NCBI GenBank assembly: GCA_030844895.1
Contig: CM061233.1
Coordinates: forward strand, 59,483,468-59,547,467
From: Ambrosia x helenae
Taxonomy: Eukaryota; Streptophyta; Magnoliopsida; Asterales; Asteraceae
DNA: 64,000 nt
Direction: 5' to 3'
Shown here: positions 34,806 to 45,005 of the stretch, in pieces
How the letters are laid out: every line of letters begins with the position of its first letter
Numbering within the stretch: the first letter of the stretch is position 1
Program-made: the position numbers and the translations under genes
Notes under the pieces: model-generated
The model's input: the letters and a program-made list of their open reading frames with translations, nothing else
Database searches by the model: none
What the model was told of the DNA's origin: nothing

Positions 34806-35414
34806 TGTCACACCCTCAAATTACCACTTGCGGGGTTTTACCGCGAGGCGCATGACAAACCAGGATCCAAGTCAACGATCACAATAAACAACTCTATATG
34901 AAAAACGTAAACAAACATAACCATTGATTTAACCAGCGGAAGCATTTAAAGAATTTAATCTCTACAAACAATGTTCCCAAGTATCCAAGACACTTATTAC
35001 AAAACGTGCACTAAAATCTAGACGCCAATGCAGACCCGTGCGCCTAGTTCCATTCATTGCTACCTTAGCGACCTGAGAAAAACATGCCAAAAAGATGTCA
35101 ACATATAATGCTGGTGAGTTCACAGGTTTGTTCAAAAATGTTACCAAAGTGTTACCATGTCCATACTATATCAATGTTACCAAGTACGCTAGCTAGGCGT
35201 ATGTTTCATTACTACTACGATTGGAAACCATTATTGGACACGTTTAGCAATGTTTAGCATGTTTAGCAGCCCGTAATGTTCAGCACGATAATGTTCCTGT
35301 TCGAGACAATATGCACCCGCCCGGCCCTCCAAGCCGACGAGTGGGGCAGGTCACGCCCAATAGATCTATCCACATTTCCCCCGTTGTGCAAACCCGCACA
35401 TGCAAACCCGCACA
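34806..35414 (-). repeat. Truncated 3' LTR of G2 with a 14-bp junction duplication
   Basis: Bases 34806-35401 match 40363-40958 of the 5' LTR. The sequence then jumps to pol. The junction carries TGCAAACCCGCACA twice in tandem (35387-35400 and 35401-35414). About 2 kb of the LTR, the promoter, the PPT and the end of pol are missing. Confidence 0.85.
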
Positions 35415-37857
35415 ATGAGAGATTCATCAGCCAAACACTTCTTCAAGTTAGACACATGGAAGACGTTGTGCACACTACCGAGCTCCGCCGGTAAGTCAAG
35501 TCTATATGCCACCGGTCCAATCCGATCCAGGATCGCGAACGGCCCGACATAACGAGGGTTAAGCTTGCCACGCTTCCCAAAGCGTATGACGCCCTTCCAT
35601 GGTGAAACTTTCAAAAGTACCTTGTCCCCAACCTGGAACTCTAAAGGTTTTCGACGGCGATCGGCATAACTCTTCTGACGATCTCGTGCCGCAGCCAAAC
35701 GTTGACGGATCTGTACGATTTTCTCCGAAGTTTCGTACACGAGTTCCGGACCAGTGAGCTGGCTCTCGCCCACCTCGGCCCAACAAAGTGGTGATCGGCA
35801 TTTCCGTCCGTAAAGAGCCTCGAACGGAGCTGCCTTGATGCTAGAGTGATAGCTGTTGTTGTAGGAGAACTCCACTAACGGTAGGTGGATCTCCCAACTT
35901 TTGCCAAAATCGATAACACATGCCCGAAGCATGTCTTCCAAGGTTTGAATCGTCCTCTCACTCTGTCCATCAGTTTGCGGATGATAAGCCGTACTCATAT
36001 CCAACTGAGTACCCAAAGCCTTGTGAAGAGCCTTCCAGAAACGCGAAGCAAAGCGGGAGTCACGATCAGAAATGATAGAAACAGGCACCCCGTGCCGAGA
36101 AACCACCTCCTTAAGGTAGAGCCGAGCCAATCGCTCGAGTCCGTCCGTTTCCTTAATAGGTATGAAGTGTGCCAATTTCGTCAACCGGTCGACGATCACC
36201 CAAATCATGTCGCAGCCACTCGGTGATCTCGGTAATTTGGTGACGAAATCCATCGTGATCCGCTCCCACTTCCATTCTGGAATCTCAGGTTGCTGTTGGA
36301 GACCAGACGGCTTCTGATACTCCACCTTGACCTTAGCACAGGTCAAGCATTTGCTCACATAGGAGGCTATATCAGCCTTCATGTTCGGCCACCAATAAAG
36401 TATCTTCAGATCCTGATACATCTTATCGGAGCCTGGATGAATAGAATACCGGGATTTGTGAGCCTCGTCCAAGATAAGCTCCCGTAATTCCCCGAGTAAA
36501 GGAACCCAAACACGCCCAGCGAAGTAGTGTAGGCCATCAGACCTAAGCTCAAGGTGTTTGTCCGCACTGTGCATCGTTTCGGCCTTAAGGTTTTCCTCCC
36601 TCAAGGCTTCTAACTGTGCAGAACGAATTCGGTCAGGCAACGATGAATGAATGGTGAGCTGTAAGGCTCGAACACGGCGAGGGTTAACAGACTCCTTCCT
36701 GCTCAAGGCGTCTGCCACAACGTTCGCCTTGCCAGGATGATACTTAATGGCACAATCATAATCGTTCAGGAGTTCAACCCAGCGACGCTGCCGCATGTTC
36801 AACACCTTCTGGCCGAAAATATGCTGAAGACTCTTGTGATCGGTATATACTTCACACTTGGTACCGTACAAGTAATGCCTCCAGATTTTCAACGCAAAGA
36901 CCACTGCACCCAGTTCCAAGTCATGAGTAGTGTAGTTCTTCTCATGCACTTTGAGTTGACGAGAAGCATAAGCAATAACCTTCCCGCGCTGCATCAACAC
37001 GCAACCAAGACCCCGAATAGAAGCATCACAGTACACAACAAAGTCATCCGTACCCTCAGGAAGGGATAAGATAGGTGCAGAACAAAGTTTAAGCTTCAGC
37101 ATCTGAAATGCTGATTCTTGTGGTTCATTCCAGTCGAACTTTCGGTCCTTCTGGGTAAGAGCAGTGAGGGGTTGAGCGATCTTCGAAAATCCCTCAATGA
37201 AACGACGATAGTAACCCGCAAGACCTAGGAATTGCCGCACCTCAGATGGCGTCTTTGGTGCTTCCCAGTCTTTAATAGCTTCGATCTTAGCCGGATCGAC
37301 ATGAATTCCCAGCTCATTCACCACATGTCCTAGGAATTGAACTTCACGCAACCAAAAATCACACTTTGAGAACTTAGCATACAACTGCTCTCGTCTCAAA
37401 AGTTCCAAGACCAACCACAGATGTTCCTCGTGATCCGCCTTGTTCTTGGAATAGATCAAAATGTCGTCAATAAACACGATGACGAACTTATCAAGGTAAG
37501 GCTTGCAAACGCGGTTCATCAAATCCATGAACACCGCAGGTGCGTTAGTGAGACCAAAAGGCATGACCAAGAACTCAAAATGGCCATAACGAGTGCGAAA
37601 AGCAGTCTTCTGAATGTCGGCTTCCCTGACACGCAACTGGTGATAACCGGACCGCAAATCAATCTTCGAATAATAGCTGGAGCCCTGAAGCTGGTCAAAG
37701 AGATCATCAATGCGAGGAAGAGGATAACGATTTTTGATGGTCACTTTGTTCAGCTCACGGTAATCAATACACATACGAAGGCTCCCGTCCTTCTTCTTCA
37801 CAAACAAAATAGGAGCTCCCCACGGGGACGAACTCGGTCGGATGAAACCCTTTTCAA
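35415..37857 (-). pseudogene. G2 pol: RT, RNase H and integrase
   Basis: In coding order it has RT blocks (KKKDGSLRMCIDYRELNKVT, FLVMPFGLTNAPAVFMDLMN, active site FIDDILIYSK), RNase H (VVYCDASIRGLGCVLMQ, TTHDLELGAVVFALKIWRHY) and integrase. Integrase shows the HHCC region ending CLTCAKVK, the catalytic core ITMDFVTKLP, DRDSRFASRFW and YHPQTDGQSERT, and the C-terminal FRVGPF-like and VHNVFHVSNLKK blocks. The frame is open for about 800 codons. It then crosses the deletion junction into LTR sequence and ends artificially at 35366, before any chromodomain. Its start near 37857 is set by a frameshift from the protease frame. Confidence 0.9.
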
Positions 37858-38840
37858 GAGTTCCTGCAACTGGCTGGATAACTCTTGCATCTCGGGAGGT
37901 GCAAGACGATACGGGGCTCGGGCAATAGGAGCTGCGCCCGGAGTGAGATCAATACCAAACTCAACCTGACGATGGGGAGGAAGACCAGGTAAATCATCAG
38001 GAAACACATCAGGAAAGTCACGAACCACCGGGATATCCTCGATCTTCTTCTCACCGTCAGTAGAAACGTTAACAAGTGCCAGAATGGCCGAACAGCCCTT
38101 CCGAAGATACTTACGGGCTTTCATGCTGGAAATGATACTCAGCGGAGCACCGCTTTTCTCGCCATGAACCGAAAGAATCTCTCCATCGGGGAGAGGGATC
38201 CGAATAACCTTGTCAAAGCAAACAATCTCTGCACGATACAACGATAACCAATCCATGCCCACAACGACATCGAAACTACCCAAAGGTACAGGCATAAGGT
38301 CAATGGGGAATGACAGACCCGACAGTTCCAAGTGACACTCCCTAAGGATATGAGTCGCCTCGATGTTCTTACCATTAGCCAATTCTATCAAGTACTTAGC
38401 CTCTAAAGGTGTGGGTACTATATCTAGCAACTGACTAACATCCACAGATACGAAGCTCTTATCGGCACCAGAATCAAATAAAACAGAAACATAGCGATTG
38501 TTGAGAAGGAACGTACCGGTAACTGTGTCTGGATCCTGCCTAGCCTCCGCAGACCCAATGACGAAAGCACGTGCAGTCCTGCCTCCGCCGCCATTGTTCC
38601 CGTTACCGTTCCCGCCCCTCCCATTATCGCCCTGTTTCAGTTTGGGACAATCGCGCTTGAAATGCCCCGTGTCACCACAGTTATAGCACCCCTGCCTCCC
38701 CTGAGTCCCCTGAGCAGCAGGAGCAGGAGCAGCCGCAGGAGTCTGAGTTGGGGTGAGCGCCACCTTGCAATCCTTAGCATGGTGCCCCAACTGATGGCAC
38801 CGATGACAACGAGCCCTGTCACAACTCCCGAATGATGGAA
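37858..38840 (-). pseudogene. G2 gag zinc knuckles, protease and start of RT
   Basis: The frame begins within a zinc-binding region (CHRCHQLGHHAKDC, then CYNCGDTGHFKRDC), continues to the aspartic protease (VLFDSGADKSFVSVDV, DVVVGMDWLSLYRAEI) and reaches the RT linker (DVFPDDLPGLPPHRQVEFGI). It leaves frame near 37857, within the conserved entry into RT, consistent with a one-base loss. On the other side it is out of frame with upstream gag near 38835. Confidence 0.88.
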
Positions 38841-39582
38841 ACCACACTTGTTGCACTTGGGATGCTTCCCGACATACCCACCCGTCTTCGCCCCAGAAGA
38901 AGACCCAGACGTATCAAACTTCTTCGCCGGCTGAGCTGGCACCACACTCTTCCCCACACTCTCCCACTTCCTCTTGTTCCCCTCAGCAGCCTTCACAGTA
39001 GTACCTTTGGGTGGCAAAACGCCTTCCGCCACCTTCAGGTTAGTCATCCGATGAGCTGATCGGACAACTTCAGCAATAGTGGGAAGATTCCCAGCAGCTA
39101 CCAACCCAGCAATCTCGGGCACTAGTCCAGACACATAGTGCTCGATCCTCCTGTACTCGGGTGTGTGTAAGTCAGGACACAACACCGCCAGCTCGTTCCT
39201 CCTCACAGTATACTCCTCAATCTCTGACCCAACCATCTTGTAACTCCAGACCTCATGCTCCAACTTCTGTATCTCCTCCCTCGGACAGTACTCACCTCTC
39301 AAAAGCTGCACAAACTCCGCCCAAGGCATAGCAATAGCCTCTCCCAACCCCACGTTCTGAGTGGTAGCATTCCACCACGACAATGCAGGCCCCTCAAATG
39401 TCGCAGTAGCATACTTCACTCGGTCCTCAGCAGGACAGTTACACATGACACAAACACAGATTCCACCTTCTCTAGCCATCGGAGCAGTCCCACCGCTCCC
39501 TCAGTTCCAGCGAAGTTATGGGGCTGACAGTCCCTAAACTTCTTATAAGAGCACTGAGGTGGGGGTGGATTGGCACCAACAC
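38835..39582 (-). pseudogene. G2 gag core, frameshifted
   Basis: The exon-2 start encodes GANPPPPQCSYKKFRDCQPH and continues to VGLLRWLEKVESVF. After a frame change near 39445-39465 it reads PAEDRVKYATATFEGPALSW, the retrotransposon gag (PF03732-type) core with a conserved Trp pair. A downstream basic linker leads to CNKCGFHH, where the frame changes again near 38835. Gag would form the particle, but this copy cannot encode it intact. Confidence 0.8.
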
Positions 39583-39664
39583 CTGAAACACGGTACACGA
39601 GTAAAACACAAACGAAAGGACACGTAACCCAAAAATGAGGCAAGGTCGACAGAAATCAACTCAC
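39583..39664 (-). other. Candidate 82-base intron in G2 gag
   Basis: In element orientation it begins GTGAGTTG (39664) and ends TGTTTCAG (39583). Unspliced, the frame from ATG 39839 runs into a stop at 39543. Splicing joins the Gly/Arg-rich N-terminus in frame to the proline-rich start of the gag core. Length 82 is not a multiple of three, so splicing is needed to read gag. Confidence 0.6.
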
Positions 39665-39839
39665 CACCCATGGCATTAATCCCGGCCTGGAAATTAGCCA
39701 TAGCCATGTTCACTTGCTGCTGGAGCAAGTTGTTCAGCTCAGCTTGGGTCATGTTGATGTTCCCACGACCACCGCCTCCGGCACGACCACCGCCTCCACG
39801 ACCACCACCACGACGTCCACCACCACGAGCACCAGACAT
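39665..39839 (-). pseudogene. G2 gag exon 1, Gly/Arg-rich N-terminus
   Basis: ATG at 39839-39837 opens a Gly/Arg-rich, RGG-like stretch, then TQAELNNLLQQQVNMAMANF, a short amphipathic segment typical of the N-terminus of this gag group. The exon ends at the GTGAGT donor. Confidence 0.7.
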
Positions 39840-40347
39840 GATCTAACAAACCAAGAAATCGAGAGATTCAGATTCACTTCCAGTGTCAACCACTAGAAAT
39901 CTTTCAAGAGTTAACCTAGGGACAAATTCAGGACTATACATCCAAACTCGAAGTCCATCGGGATTTTCATGCATCCCGGTTTATTATTTCGTGTGCACCC
40001 GAAATGATAAACTGCTCTACATGGTCCTCCAGATGTACCCCTAATTTAGACCCCAGTCACCGAACATTGTCGCCTATGTGGCAATAGGTGCAAGTGTAAG
40101 AAGGCATGTGTGTGCAAGAACCAACAAATCAACCCCTCCTCCTTCAATCAAGAAGAAGAAGACAAGAGTAGGTAAGAACCCAAATAAAAACGGACGATGT
40201 AACAGAGGAGCATGATGATGATGTAAGGACACCCCGACAACGTTAGTACATACCCCATTAATAGACCCAAAGTATGTGACCGTCTAGTGTGTGCGACTCG
40301 GCTATAGACCAGACTCTACATGCAGTCCTAGTTCACTATAACCATTG
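39840..40347 (-). other. G2 untranslated leader
   Basis: About 500 bases lie between the PBS and the gag ATG. No ORF or clear structure was recognised. Confidence 0.6.
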
Positions 40348-40359
40348 GCTCTGATACCA
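40348..40359 (-). promoter_or_regulatory. Primer binding site of G2
   Basis: In element orientation TGGTATCAGAGC is a perfect 12-base complement of the initiator tRNA-Met 3' end and lies 3 bases inside the 5' LTR. Confidence 0.85.
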
Positions 40360-41394
40360 ATCTGTCACACCCTCAAATTACCACTTGCGGGGTTTTACCG
40401 CGAGGCGCATGACAAACCAGGATCCAAGTCAACGATCACAATAAACAACTCTATATGAAAAACGTAAACAAACATAACCATTGATTTAACCAGCGGAAGC
40501 ATTTAAAGAATTTAATCTCTACAAACAATGTTCCCAAGTATCCAAGACACTTATTACAAAACGTGCACTAAAATCTAGACGCCAATGCAGACCCGTGCGC
40601 CTAGTTCCATTCATTGCTACCTTAGCGACCTGAGAAAAACATGCCAAAAAGATGTCAACATATAATGCTGGTGAGTTCACAGGTTTGTTCAAAAATGTTA
40701 CCAAAGTGTTACCATGTCCATACTATATCAATGTTACCAAGTACGCTAGCTAGGCGTATGTTTCATTACTACTACGATTGGAAACCATTACTGGACACGT
40801 TTAGCAATGTTTAGCATGTTTAGCAGCCCGTAATGTTCAGCACGATAATGTTCCTGTTCGAGACAATATGCACCCGCCCGGCCCTCCAAGCCGACGAGTG
40901 GGGCAGGTCACGCCCAATAGATCTATCCACATTTCCCCCGTTGTGCAAACCCGCACATTCATGGTTTCCCCCGGGACTTTCCAAAAGATCGTATAGCAAT
41001 ATAAAGTTAAAACCATAGTATGACATATGTTACCAAAACTGTTTAGCGCATGTTTTCTCCCCCAAAAGTTAAAGCAGTAAAAGTGGGGCCGTGAAACTCA
41101 CCTTAGATTGCGTTCTTCAAATATAAGTAAAGATGTTTAGCCCTTGATAATCCCTCTACCGGAGATCTATCAAAATGTTCACATAAGTGTTCCGACTAAT
41201 AACCATAAGGTTATCTAGCCCCCGATTGTCCAGATCATAACCGAGTATGTTTTAAAACGTGTTTAAAATGTTTAACCGACACACTAGACCGACCCGACAT
41301 CCCGTTGGTGACCCATTACCCTAACTAATCAAGTACACATAGATTACACGCAAGGTTCAAGCATAAAACACTTAGTTTGTATCAAAAATCTCAT

Positions 41395-41600
41395 TTCTGC
41401 ATCAGAACGGTCGAACCAGTCAGTTTAAGGCCTCCTTCGCACCTTTTTACTCTCCTTCGCCCGTTTTACCTCTCGTTCGACCGTTTGATGCTTCCTTCGC
41501 ACGTTTTGCCACGTTCGCCCACTGAAAAGCCTGGTTCGACCCTGGGATTCCTCCTTCGCACCTTCGACTGGTCGAAGGAGGCCAGGTTCGCCCCTGTTGT
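41395..41600 (-). repeat. TTCG/CGAA motif cluster in G2 R/U5
   Basis: More than ten CTTCGCACC, GTTCGACC, GTTCGCCC and GGTCGAA motifs are packed here. They include the perfect palindrome CCTTCGAC/GTCGAAGG (41561-41568 with 41571-41578). The core is the same as in the copia element. Confidence 0.75.
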
Positions 41601-42371
41601 TCTATTTTGCCTAAAAACGCTTAAAACACATTCAAAACGCCTCGAAACATCACCGATCACAGCAGTCAATCATGATTATGTTATCCTAACAAAACCCCAC
41701 TGATTTTGCCCCAAACCATATCCGTTTCAGCCCTTTCCCAAAATGGTAAAAATTATGGAAACGTCACTTTCATGCATGAAATCTTTACCCAATTTGGAAA
41801 CTTTTGAAATCGACTCATGTTTGACTTAAAATACTCAGTTTGTCGATCATCCGATCATCCCTATGGGTTCTATTGATTATAAACACCACATGTTACGTCT
41901 AGATTCGTCAAAATCCCCAATTTACACATAATATCATCATCCAATCGATTCTAACCCTAAACAACAATCAATCAGCATTAAAAGCAATCCTACATCATGT
42001 CTCTAACATAGATAAAGCAGCAAAGCATTGAATAACACATTACACCACATAATACTCAATTAACACATGTTATTTATTATGAAAACTCATGTTAAATGAT
42101 AGGGTTTTGTTTTAGAAAGATGTTTAAAAGGTTTTTAATCATAAGAACACCCTTAGAACAGATCTGGACAATTAAGGTTAGATGAAAACGAATTAAAATG
42201 CTTCTAAAAGATTTAGGATTATGAACACACCTTGGATTCTTGTTTAGATGTTGTAGATAGGTTAGATTATGAAAAAGAAGAGCAAAAACTCCTTCCTTAG
42301 TGTTTAAGATCGTTTGAGAGCGTTTTGGGACGGTTAGGGTTTGTGAAATGATGAAAAATGACTAAGGTTGG

Positions 42372-42379
42372 TATTTATA
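42372..42379 (-). promoter_or_regulatory. TATA box of the G2 LTR
   Basis: In element orientation TATAAATA follows the last hairpin stem by eight bases. It is the only good TATA in this part of the LTR. Confidence 0.7.
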
Positions 42380-42383
42380 CTGA

Positions 42384-42560
42384 TCCTCCTTCGCACCAAT
42401 TGATTGGTCGAAGGTGGTCTCCTTCGCCCCTTTCACAGGGTCGAATGAGACTTGTCCAGGTCGAAGGGAATTCTTCAACTCCACTTCCCTGGTTCGCCCA
42501 CTTGCATGGGTCGAACCAGACAATTTTCCTCTCCTTCGACCACTCGAAGTGGTCGAACCA
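42384..42560 (-). repeat. TTCG/CGAA hairpin array upstream of the G2 TATA
   Basis: Hairpins are CCTTCG+ACCAAT with ATTGGT+CGAAGG (42388-42414, one bulged base), CTGGTTCGCCCA with TGGG+CGAACCAG (42489-42519, one bulge), and TTCGACCACT/AGTGGTCGAA (42535-42544 with 42548-42557, perfect). Further single motifs lie between them. Confidence 0.8.
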
Positions 42561-42950
42561 GAGCCCCTTCTTAACTAGTTTTCCAGTTTGTCGTGTTTAA
42601 CGCATTCTAACACATCTTAACACATAAGCATGCATCCTTAGTCTATATTTAACACATTAAAGCACAGATAATCATTTACACATCATTTAAACACGTCTAT
42701 GTATATAAACCACCACACAACTCATAACCTACACATATACTTAATTAGTTCATGTAATGTCACCAACAACGGAACCCGGTACTAGTGTATTACCAAAACG
42801 ACTCCCAATGATCCTCCAGATCATTGTACCCTGGACAATCCTAACTTGACCCAACTCAACTAACCCGGTTAAGTTTGTTTATAAACGTTTCTTGCTAAGG
42901 TAGACTTAGATGTTACTAATATGTTTAAGCCGAACATGCCGGGTGTCACA

Positions 42951-43510
42951 GAATCATAGGCTGAACACAGTTAGGAGTTTAAGTTTGGCAAAATCGACCC
43001 AACGCTGAATGTAATTAGTTTGGCAAAAAACCGGATTCAAAATCTTTGAATCCGTCAAGAAAAGAAAAAACTTCAACTTGAGGGGGAGTGTTTGAAAATG
43101 AAACGCTTCAACTTGAGTGGGAGTGTTTGAAAAGGACGGAATATTACTCGACAAGTTGGGCGTTATTGACATACACGCTCCAACTTGAGGGGGAGTATTG
43201 AAGATCATGAATATTTGACTAGTCAAAATAATAATTCTAGTCAAAGTCTTCCAAGATTTGTGCTTCAAGACTTGCTCCATCTTTGTGCCCCAAGTGATCA
43301 ATAATGTTGACCTTGACCGTTGACCAACATTATTGATCATTTGGCCAAGACTAGCCTCCTTGGATTATGCCCCAAAGTTTAGTCATTTCCTTTTTCTTCT
43401 AGACTTGTATTTGCTATAAATTGTGGCATCTTATTCAATTGTAATGTATCAAATATCTCAATCAAGAAATAACACAATTCTTCCACCTCTATACTTCTTA
43501 TACAAATCCA
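42951..43510 (+). repeat. Copia 3' end: repeated PPT-like tracts and a probable solo LTR
   Basis: CAACTTGAGGGGGAGTGTTT-type tracts occur three times (about 43074, 43108 with a variant, and 43172). An LTR-like segment follows from about 43196 (TGAAGATCATG) to about 43510. It contains TATAAA at 43415-43420 and a polyadenylation-like region. No coding sequence is present. G2 inserted just upstream, in the tail of this element. Confidence 0.45.
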
Positions 43511-43821
43511 CAAGCCGGTTTGAGAGCCCGCTGCCTAAAACACCACAGAACCGATCCAGCTAAAAGAAGTGTTCTGCCTGCAAATAAAGATGAAGATGAT
43601 GATGGTGACATGTCTCGAAGGAAGTTAAGGGTGGAAGAAGGGATTAGACCGAAAGAAGTGGCCATTGTTGAAGGTGGGTAGTGTTAGAAGTGTTGGTTTA
43701 TGTTATTAATCATTTGATTTGTTTTGTTTTGTTTTGTGAGATGGTTTGTTGAAGATCAAACAAGATTTGCAGAGAATCGAAAAGGGTGGGTAGAAAATTA
43801 TCGGGAGAGGAGAAAGAAAAA
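43511..43821. other. Unassigned DNA
   Basis: No gene or clear repeat is recognisable between the copia LTR-like segment and the minisatellite. Confidence 0.3.
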
Positions 43822-45005
43822 AACATGTCAGTTATTGGGTCACGAGAAAAGAAAAAAAAATGCTATTTTTAAACTTTTTGAAAAGAGGTGTTTTAAATAA
43901 AAAACAATTAACGAGATCCAGAAAAATGCTTAAGATGGGGTGATCCTCATCCAATGGCACATCTAGTGAAGAAGAAACAATCTGAAGTGGTTCAATAAAA
44001 AAATATAAATAAAATAAAAAAACACGGGAGGAGAGTCAAAAAGAGGCACAGGTGGAGGAGAAGAATCTTGTTGGCATGTTTTGTCAAGGGGAGTATTAGA
44101 CGACAAAAAAAAAAGGAAAGTCGGGTTCCTTTGAGCCCGCAAGAAGAAAAGTTGGGTTCCTTTGAACCCGCAAGAAAAAAAAAAGTCGGGTCTTTCGAAC
44201 CCGCAAGAAAAAGAAAAGTTAGGCATGTTGAGCCCGTGAGAAGAAAAGTCGGGTTCTTTTGAGCCCGCAAGAAGAAAAGTTGGGTTCCTTTGAACACGCA
44301 AGAAAAAAAAAAGTCGGGTCTTTCGAACCCGCAAGAAAAAGAAAAGTTAGGCATGTTGAGCCCGTGAGAAGAAAAGTCGGGTTCTTTTGAGCCTGCAAAA
44401 AGAAAAGTCGGGTTCTTTTGAGCCTGCAAAACATGTCAGTTATTGGGTCACGAGAAAAGAAAAAAAAATGCTATTTTTAAACTTTTTGAAAAGAGGTGTT
44501 TTAAATAAAAAACAATTAACGAGATCCAGAAAAATGCTTAAGATGGGGTGATCCTCATCCAATGGCACATCTAGTGAAGAAGAAACAATCTGAAGTGGTT
44601 CAATAAAAAAATATAAATAAAATAAAAAACACGGGAGGAGAGTCAAAAAGAGGCACAGGTGGAGGAGAAGAATCTTGTTGGCATGTTTTGTCAAGGGGAG
44701 TATTAGACGACAAAAAAAAAGGAAAGTCGGGTTCCTTTGAGCCCGCAAGAAGAAAAGTTGGGTTCCTTTGAACCCGCAAGAAAAAAAAAAGTCGGGTCTT
44801 TCGAACCCGCAAGAAAAAGAAAAGTTAGGCATGTTGAGCCCGTGAGAAGAAAAGTCGGGTTCTTTTGAGCCTGCAAAAAGAAAAGTCGGGTCCTTTGAAC
44901 ACGCAAAAAAAAAAACAAAACAAAAAGAAAAGTCGGGTTTTCTAAACTCGCATGAAAAGAAAAGTTGGGTCCTTTGAACTCAACTATTTCAAAATTAGGG
45001 GAGAC
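43822..45005 (-). repeat. Duplicated GGGTTC/GAACCC minisatellite block
   Basis: A unit of about 30 bases (GTCGGGTTCCTTTGAACCCG with an A/G-rich spacer) repeats many times. It can fold as GGGTTC/GAACCC or GGGCTC-type stems with a short CTTT loop. A larger segment starting ACATGTCAGTTATTGGGTCA (about 43823) is repeated from about 44430, so the block is a tandem duplication of a minisatellite. Phe-rich minus-strand ORFs here are translations of the repeat, not genes. The block ends in AGGGGAGAC, a PPT-like tract abutting the G1 LTR at 45006. Confidence 0.75.

Larger units (their letters stand above)
34806..42950 (-). mobile_element. G2: Ty3-gypsy chromovirus (Tekay-like), minus strand, with defective coding region
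   Basis: GAATC target duplications (34801-34805 and 42951-42955) flank TG...CA termini. In element orientation the order is 5' LTR (42950-40363), PBS, gag (from 39839), protease, RT, RNase H, integrase, then a truncated 3' end joined to a partial 3' LTR. The RT and integrase residues fit the Tekay/Del group, which normally ends pol with a chromodomain; here that part is deleted. Three single-base-type frameshifts break the coding region. The LTR parts that can be compared (596 bases) differ at only one place I saw (T/C at about 35231/40791), so insertion is recent relative to the damage. Confidence 0.9.
40363..42950 (-). repeat. 5' LTR of G2, complete, 2588 bp
   Basis: The plus-strand ends are TGTCACACCCTC and GGGTGTCACA. 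It contains two TTCG/CGAA clusters (41395-41600 and 42384-42560) and a TATA box. In element orientation the 42384-42560 cluster is directly upstream of TATA, and the other lies in R/U5. Confidence 0.88.

Noticed and set aside
35885..39896. Plus-strand ORFs within G2 (for example 37421-37969)
   Set aside because: They are shadows of the minus-strand gag-pol and share no recognisable domain.
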